Assembly: GCA_028822475.1 (NCBI GenBank)
Contig: JAPKDT010000052.1
Coordinates: forward strand, 1 to 10,883
Length of the DNA: 10,883 nucleotides
DNA from: SAR324 cluster bacterium
Lineage (GTDB): Bacteria > SAR324 > NAC60-12
Direction of reading: 5' to 3'
Positions 6,927 to 10,883 of this stretch are shown here, one piece after another. The notes below the pieces were generated by a model. That model was not told the DNA's origin. It did no database searches and worked only from the letters and a program-made list of their open reading frames with translations. The position numbers were made by a program, and so were the translations under genes. Position 1 is the stretch's first letter. Each line of letters opens with the position of its first letter.

Positions 6927-7166
6927 TCAAATATTTAATCCTGTGCGGCGTCCTTCGTAGATGACGAAAGGGGCTTGTCGGGATCCAGCGCTGTCACCGA
7001 TATTGATTACATCCAGTCCGGAATCCTGAAGTTCAAGTGCACCGGGTAATCCCTGCTCAGACATGTTGGATGTGTGAGCTCCAAAAATAATACGGTTACG
7101 AAGTGACCGTCCACGAATTTCAATTGGCGAAAAAAGCAGTGGGAAATATTCGTTTTTACTTTTCAT
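6927..7166 (-). pseudogene. Internally deleted remnant of an Old Yellow Enzyme/trimethylamine dehydrogenase-like flavoprotein gene
   Basis: A 79-codon frame with ATG and TGA. Residues ~7-42 (YFPLLFSPIEIRGRSLRNRI, then FGAHTSNMSEQGLPG) read as the very N-terminus of NADH:flavin oxidoreductases of the 2,4-dienoyl-CoA reductase, trimethylamine/dimethylamine dehydrogenase and N-methylproline demethylase group. Residues ~43-79 (LELQDSGLDVINIGDSAG, then PFVIYEGRRTGLNI) read as the extreme C-terminus of the same long-form proteins, where a GD(C/A)..PR..l.Ai.eG...a motif closes the nucleotide-binding domain. The TIM-barrel catalytic body, the 4Fe-4S cysteines and most of the dinucleotide domain, normally several hundred residues, are absent. 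The join falls near position 7040 and keeps frame. The product cannot be a working oxidoreductase. Alternatives are an assembly collapse or a deliberately retained mini-protein. No clear Shine-Dalgarno site precedes it, and it sits directly before the choline-kinase-like gene. Confidence 0.78.
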
Positions 7167-7295
7167 AAAAATAGTGGAAAGACAGTTTGAACAGCTTAGT
7201 TTTGGATAAATTGAAGCAGGAACTGGCAGTCGATATAATTAAAGTAGTGATTAATTTTCAGGTTTAAAATAATAGTTTAGCAACTGTGAAGTTGA
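7167..7295. other. 129-bp intergenic gap between holA and the flavoprotein remnant
   Basis: AT-rich spacer downstream of holA. I see no convincing stem-loop with a T-tract, no small gene and no clear promoter. If the remnant's parent gene had its own promoter, it should lie here, but no -35/-10 pair stands out. Confidence 0.4.
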
Positions 7296-8354
7296 TTAAG
7301 CGGCTGTTTTAAAATGCCCGTTACAGATACGTTGAAAGAGGTCTTGAAGAAGTAATGGAGCAAGTGAACTTTTAAATTTCACACGCAAATCCAGATGAGC
7401 AAGTTCAGCATAAATATTTTGCATTTCAAGATTACTGAAATTTCTGGCCTGAGCCAGAACCTGTTTACCTAGAAATGGGGGTAAAGATATTTTAGCTAAT
7501 ATTTCTGTTTCTTTTTTGAATTGTGAAAGCATACTGTGAATGATGAGAAGTCGTCTAAACTGCATGATAATGAGTGCAAAGAGACGGACATGTTCACGGG
7601 GGGCAGTCTGAAGCTGTTGATCAAGAATTTCCAAAGCAGGTAATAATTCCTTACGTGACAAGGCTTCCGTCATGCGGAAAACAGAAAAATGTTTGTGACC
7701 GCGAATATGTTCTTTGATCAGTTCTTCTGTAATAGGTGCTCCTGATAAGTAGAGACTAAGTTTTTCCAGTTCATGATCTAAATCTGTCAGATCATTACCA
7801 ACGATATTTATCATTAAGCGAGCAACATCAGCAGAAAGCGGCAACCCCTTTTTTTCTGCTCTTTGAATAACCCAGTTAAAAGGCGAACTGTTATCGTAGG
7901 CAACAAACTTTTGTATGCGACCGCTTTGTTTGATGCCTCGAAAGAGTGGTTTGCTGAAGTCCTGCTCTCGCATTGCCGGACTGGTGAAGATAAACCATAA
8001 GCTATCTGGCGGGTTATTTATTATGTTTTCAACTGCTTCAAAAAGTCGGCTTGCTGATGAACTGTCGTTTTTTTTAACTGCTTTCTTGATCAGTTCAAAA
8101 TTATCCAACTGTATCACTTTACGATCAGTCAGCATCGGCAATGTCTCACAACTGATCAAAAAATCATCAATACTGTTTTTTCCTGAGTCACCAGTGGATT
8201 TAAGCATTTCCTGAGCATTAAAACGTTCCAGACTCCACTCGTGTTCGCGACCTTCCAACCGCTGCTCAATTAAACTATTAGTAGTTTCTTCCAACAATAA
8301 TTGCTGGTTGCCGTAAATCAAACAGATCTTATGAGATAGATTTTGATTTGTCAT
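7296..8354 (-). CDS. holA: DNA polymerase III, delta subunit (clamp-loader wrench)
   Basis: A 352-residue cytoplasmic protein at the usual length for HolA, the clamp-loader subunit that opens the beta sliding clamp. The N-terminal LIYGNQQLLLEET (12-24) is the hallmark opening strand/helix of the delta fold. LPMLTDRKVIQLDNFELI (72-89) is the typical strand after the clamp-contact helix, with SLWFIFTSP (118-126) as the next core strand. Domain II/III segments include VGNDLTDLDHELEKLSLY (185-202), the most conserved delta motif, then HFSVFRMTEAL (222-232) at the start of the collar helices, and LRVKFKSS (323-330) near the C-terminus. Like all delta subunits it lacks a Walker A ATPase site. The ATG overlaps the ptsP stop by 4 bp (ATGA, 8351-8354), so it is probably translated by coupling; no strong Shine-Dalgarno site is seen. 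Identification rests on the pattern of motifs across the whole length. Confidence 0.9.
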   Translation of the reverse strand: MTNQNLSHKICLIYGNQQLLLEETTNSLIEQRLEGREHEWSLERFNAQEMLKSTGDSGKNSIDDFLISCETLPMLTDRKVIQLDNFELIKKAVKKNDSSSASRLFEAVENIINNPPDSLWFIFTSPAMREQDFSKPLFRGIKQSGRIQKFVAYDNSSPFNWVIQRAEKKGLPLSADVARLMINIVGNDLTDLDHELEKLSLYLSGAPITEELIKEHIRGHKHFSVFRMTEALSRKELLPALEILDQQLQTAPREHVRLFALIIMQFRRLLIIHSMLSQFKKETEILAKISLPPFLGKQVLAQARNFSNLEMQNIYAELAHLDLRVKFKSSLAPLLLQDLFQRICNGHFKTAA

Positions 8355-10660
8355 GTTTTATGTTGTTCTTTTGAATGAGAATCTGGAAAACATTCACGAA
8401 TAATGTTGCGTACCTCTACTGGGGAGGAAGCGTTCAGCGCTTTTTGGGCAAGAGATTGCGCAGCTGAAAGTGAAATTTCTGAAAGACGTTTTTTAACCAC
8501 TGGAATTAAAGGCGCGTTCATGCTGAGAGTGTCAATTCCCAAGCCAACCAGAATTACACAACCGTCAGGGTCAGAAGCCATTTCTCCGCACAATTCAACC
8601 GGCTTATTATGTTCAGCCGCAGTTTGCACAAGTTTATGAATTAATTGTAGAACTGCTGGATGCAAGGGGTCATAGAGGTCAGAGATCTGCGGATTATTTC
8701 GATCGACCGCCAACACGTACTGTGTGAGGTCATTGCTGCCAATAGAACAAAAGTCTATTTCCGACATAAATTTATCACAAATCAAAAAGGCACTTGGAAC
8801 TTCAAACATCATCCCTACTTCAATTTTTGCGAATGTCTTTCCGTTTTCTTCCAATTCTTTTCTACACTCCTCGAACAGTTCTCTGGCTTTTTTGATTTCA
8901 TGTACATTAGTGATCATCGGAAAAAGTAAGCGCACATTAGAGCGCGTACCGGTAGCCTGCAGCAATGCACATAATTGTTCCTTGAGAACTTTTTTTTCTT
9001 TTAACTGACGACGCACAGCACGGTAGCCGAGAAACGGATTGTCTTCAACCTGAAAACCCATGTAAGGCGCGGCTTTGTCCGCACCAACGTCCAGAGTCCG
9101 GAAAACCACTGGTTTATCTTCTGCAATACTTTCCAGTAAATCACGATATACTTTTGTCTGCTCATCAATGTCAGGATAACGATCAAGCGAGAGAAAATAT
9201 ATCTCTGTACGGAACAGTCCAATTCCTTCCGCACCGTATTTGATCAACTGAATTGCATCCCCGCCAAGAGCAACGTTAGCCAATAAAGTTATTCGAACGC
9301 CATCACTGGTTTTGCATGGAATATCTCGGAATTCTTCAAGATGTTCATAATAATTATGTTGCTTGAGCAACAACTGTTTAAATTCCGCCAGAACCTCTTT
9401 ATTCGGATATGTTGCCGCAAATCCGGTGTCCCCATTTATGGCGATTGGGGCACCGTCCTTTATTTGATCCAATTCATGATCTTCAAGACAAACTACAGGA
9501 ATCATCAGGGAACGTGCCAGAATAGCTGCGTGTGAAACAACACCTCCGCTAGACAGAATAATACCTTTTATGCGGGTTGTGTCCAGTCTCGCGATATCTC
9601 CGGGAAGGAGTTGCCTGACAATAAGAATCCCTGTTTTTTTGGTTACGGACAGGACCTCGTGTCCCAAATAATGTAAAAGCCTGTAACCGACATCTTTTAA
9701 ATCCGCACCTTTTTCACTCAGATAAGGATCTTTAATTTCTTCAAAGGCACCAAGATATTCGTGAACTGTATGGTAAATTGACCATGCCGCGGTATTTCCG
9801 GATTCAATATTAAGTTTAATTTTATCCTGAAAATGTCGATCTTCCAAAAACATCAGGTGAGCATGAAAAATTGAAGCTTCCTCTGTTCCAACACGATCCT
9901 TGACTTTCTCGATCAACTCCAAAGTGTCGGAAATTGTATGATCCATTGCAGCCTGAAAGTCCGACATTTCCAGCTCTAATGTCCGGGAACTTATCTTTTC
10001 AGGGACTTCAATATCAGACTGTTTGAGGAGAACTGCTTTACCGACCGCTACTCCGTAAGCCACAGGTTGTCCTGCCATGTGAATAGAGGTACCATCGCCT
10101 TTAGGCTGAGTGACAGGTTCTTGAGTCGCGGAATCAAGTTGTTTCAGTAACAGAGCTTTTGAAACAAGGCTGGAGATTTGGGTGGCAATTGAACTCAGTA
10201 ATTGTACTTCATCCGGAGAGAATGTACGTGGTTCAATTGTGTGAACTACAAGTACACCGAAAGATTTGCGGTGCTCGATCAGCGGAACTCCAAGGAAAGA
10301 GGAAAATGAATCTTCTTTAGTTTGTGGAAATGCTTTGAAACGTGGATGTTCCTGCATCTTTGACTCCTGAACAGGCACAGAACGCTCAAGTACCAAGCCA
10401 ACTAAACCCTCTGAAGGTAGCATCCGTACTTTCTCAATAGTCGAGGGCTCAAGTCCGTGAGTTGCTTTGAGGATCAGAATTGATTGGTCTGCATCAAAAA
10501 TATAGATTGAACACGCATCAACATTAATCCGCTTTGCTATCATTGTGGCGGTCCTCGCCAGCGTCTCATCAGAATTATGAGAAGAAGTAATGATACGGTT
10601 AACTTCCGTGAAAGTTTGAAGCGCGAAAACAAGCTGCTCTTGTGTTTCAGCCGCAGACAT
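8351..10660 (-). CDS. ptsP: Phosphoenolpyruvate-protein phosphotransferase PtsP (GAF-domain enzyme I of the nitrogen PTS)
   Basis: A 769-residue cytoplasmic enzyme that autophosphorylates from phosphoenolpyruvate and passes phosphate to an HPr-like protein (NPr). A GAF sensor domain covers ~14-170 (E. coli PtsP has the same layout and binds glutamine/2-oxoglutarate signals there). An enzyme I N-terminal helical domain follows at ~198-335, then the swivelling phosphohistidine domain with GGVVSHAAILARS (372-384, H377 the phospho-acceptor). The C-terminal TIM barrel carries the PEP-site motifs GIGLFRTEIYFL (479-490, R484), FRTLDVGADK (520-529, R521), NPFLGYRAVR (541-550), GSNDLTQY (641-648) and ELCGEMASDP (689-698, catalytic Cys691). 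All core catalytic residues are present. The loop has VV where many homologues have a polar residue and Thr before SH. The ATG has a good AAAGGT ribosome binding site 4-5 nt upstream. It overlaps holA by 4 bp. No NPr or EIIA gene is in the window. Confidence 0.95.
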   Translation of the reverse strand: MSAAETQEQLVFALQTFTEVNRIITSSHNSDETLARTATMIAKRINVDACSIYIFDADQSILILKATHGLEPSTIEKVRMLPSEGLVGLVLERSVPVQESKMQEHPRFKAFPQTKEDSFSSFLGVPLIEHRKSFGVLVVHTIEPRTFSPDEVQLLSSIATQISSLVSKALLLKQLDSATQEPVTQPKGDGTSIHMAGQPVAYGVAVGKAVLLKQSDIEVPEKISSRTLELEMSDFQAAMDHTISDTLELIEKVKDRVGTEEASIFHAHLMFLEDRHFQDKIKLNIESGNTAAWSIYHTVHEYLGAFEEIKDPYLSEKGADLKDVGYRLLHYLGHEVLSVTKKTGILIVRQLLPGDIARLDTTRIKGIILSSGGVVSHAAILARSLMIPVVCLEDHELDQIKDGAPIAINGDTGFAATYPNKEVLAEFKQLLLKQHNYYEHLEEFRDIPCKTSDGVRITLLANVALGGDAIQLIKYGAEGIGLFRTEIYFLSLDRYPDIDEQTKVYRDLLESIAEDKPVVFRTLDVGADKAAPYMGFQVEDNPFLGYRAVRRQLKEKKVLKEQLCALLQATGTRSNVRLLFPMITNVHEIKKARELFEECRKELEENGKTFAKIEVGMMFEVPSAFLICDKFMSEIDFCSIGSNDLTQYVLAVDRNNPQISDLYDPLHPAVLQLIHKLVQTAAEHNKPVELCGEMASDPDGCVILVGLGIDTLSMNAPLIPVVKKRLSEISLSAAQSLAQKALNASSPVEVRNIIRECFPDSHSKEQHKT

Positions 10661-10664
10661 TTTT

Positions 10665-10670
10665 ACCTTT
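10665..10670 (-). promoter_or_regulatory. Ribosome binding site of ptsP
   Basis: On the minus strand AAAGGT lies just before the ATG at 10660 with 4 nt between. It is the clearest Shine-Dalgarno sequence among the minus-strand genes and fixes the ptsP start. Confidence 0.6.
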
Positions 10671-10683
10671 TATTTCACAGTAA

Positions 10684-10710
10684 ATTATCTCAATCTGTTT
10701 TTTTAGACAA
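10684..10710 (-). promoter_or_regulatory. Possible sigma70-type promoter for ptsP-holA
   Basis: On the minus strand TTGTCT (10710-10705) is followed after 15 bp by GATAAT (10689-10684), about 23 bp before the start codon. The -10 matches 5 of 6 consensus bases and the -35 matches 4 of 6, but the spacer is short. It is plausible by position only. Confidence 0.3.
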
Positions 10711-10721
10711 ACGATGATTGT

Positions 10722-10736
10722 ATGACTCTTCGTCAT
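10722..10736. repeat. Palindromic element upstream of ptsP, possible operator
   Basis: ATGAC-TCTTC-GTCAT: two exact 5-bp arms around 5 bases, 11 bp upstream of the possible -35 element. The placement suits a regulator site, though no known binding consensus is recognised and a 5-bp arm can occur by chance. Confidence 0.3.
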
Positions 10737-10883
10737 TTTACTAGAGTTAAAGAGGAGTTGATGTAGTTAATCGGTACTATTTTTTGATAATATTTGCGTT
10801 TTTAAATTTTAGTTCCCTCAAGCAAGACGTGACACAGTTTCCAAGTTTTCAGGCTTAAACTCAAGTCGATTATGTAACACAAA

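Larger units (their letters stand above)
10661..10883. other. ptsP upstream region to the window edge, no gene seen
   Basis: 223 bp of AT-rich sequence with no convincing open frame and no tRNA-like or other RNA gene fold recognised. Apart from the ribosome binding site, possible promoter and palindrome listed separately, I see nothing definite. The neighbouring gene begins or ends outside the window. Confidence 0.4.

Noticed and set aside
10842..10865. Inverted repeat AGTTT...AAACT near the right edge
   Set aside because: Five-base AT-rich arms with mismatched flanks; not distinguishable from chance, and its gene context is outside the window.

Overview
The window is a gene-dense, AT-leaning bacterial segment (by eye a little over 40% GC) with eight coding regions, one gene remnant and no RNA genes, insertion sequences or CRISPR. 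A GAF-domain enzyme I of the nitrogen-type PTS (PtsP), a divergent DNA polymerase III delta subunit (HolA), a dimethylglycine dehydrogenase-like flavoprotein and enolase-superfamily sugar-acid dehydratases together suggest a heterotrophic Gram-negative proteobacterium living on small osmolytes and sugar acids. A marine lineage such as SAR324 would fit, but that is an impression from gene content and not a demonstrated placement.

Layout. Positions 1-1496 (+ strand) hold the 3' end of one enolase-superfamily gene and, 9 bp downstream, a complete second one of a different subfamily. These form a + strand operon that runs into a convergent class I methyltransferase gene (1504-2286, minus) with only 7 bp between the stop codons. 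Everything from 1504 to 10660 is on the minus strand. In transcription order (right to left) this is: ptsP (8351-10660); holA (7296-8354), which overlaps ptsP by 4 bp; a 79-codon remnant of an Old Yellow Enzyme/trimethylamine dehydrogenase-like gene (6927-7166); a choline-kinase-like phosphotransferase (6037-6915); dimethylglycine dehydrogenase (3332-5827); an EamA/DMT permease (2436-3335), which overlaps the dehydrogenase by 4 bp; and the methyltransferase.

How the genes may work together. The dehydrogenase has an N-terminal FAD domain with the conserved flavinylation histidine and a C-terminal GcvT-like folate domain. It is predicted to oxidatively demethylate an N-methylglycine and pass the one-carbon unit to tetrahydrofolate. 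The coupled permease probably moves a related small molecule. The choline-kinase-like gene and the remnant of an amine-dehydrogenase-like flavoprotein lie just upstream, so the segment 2436-7166 looks like a methylated-amine/betaine utilisation island that has partly decayed. The ptsP-holA pair is a separate unit joining a phosphorelay sensor and a replication protein in one transcript.

The most notable observation is the remnant at 6927-7166. It appears to be an in-frame fusion of the first ~42 and last ~37 residues of a flavoprotein normally several hundred residues long, with the catalytic middle missing. A second point is the absence of two usual active-site acidic residues in the complete enolase-superfamily protein. 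I do not see a clearly new defence, mobile or RNA-based system here.
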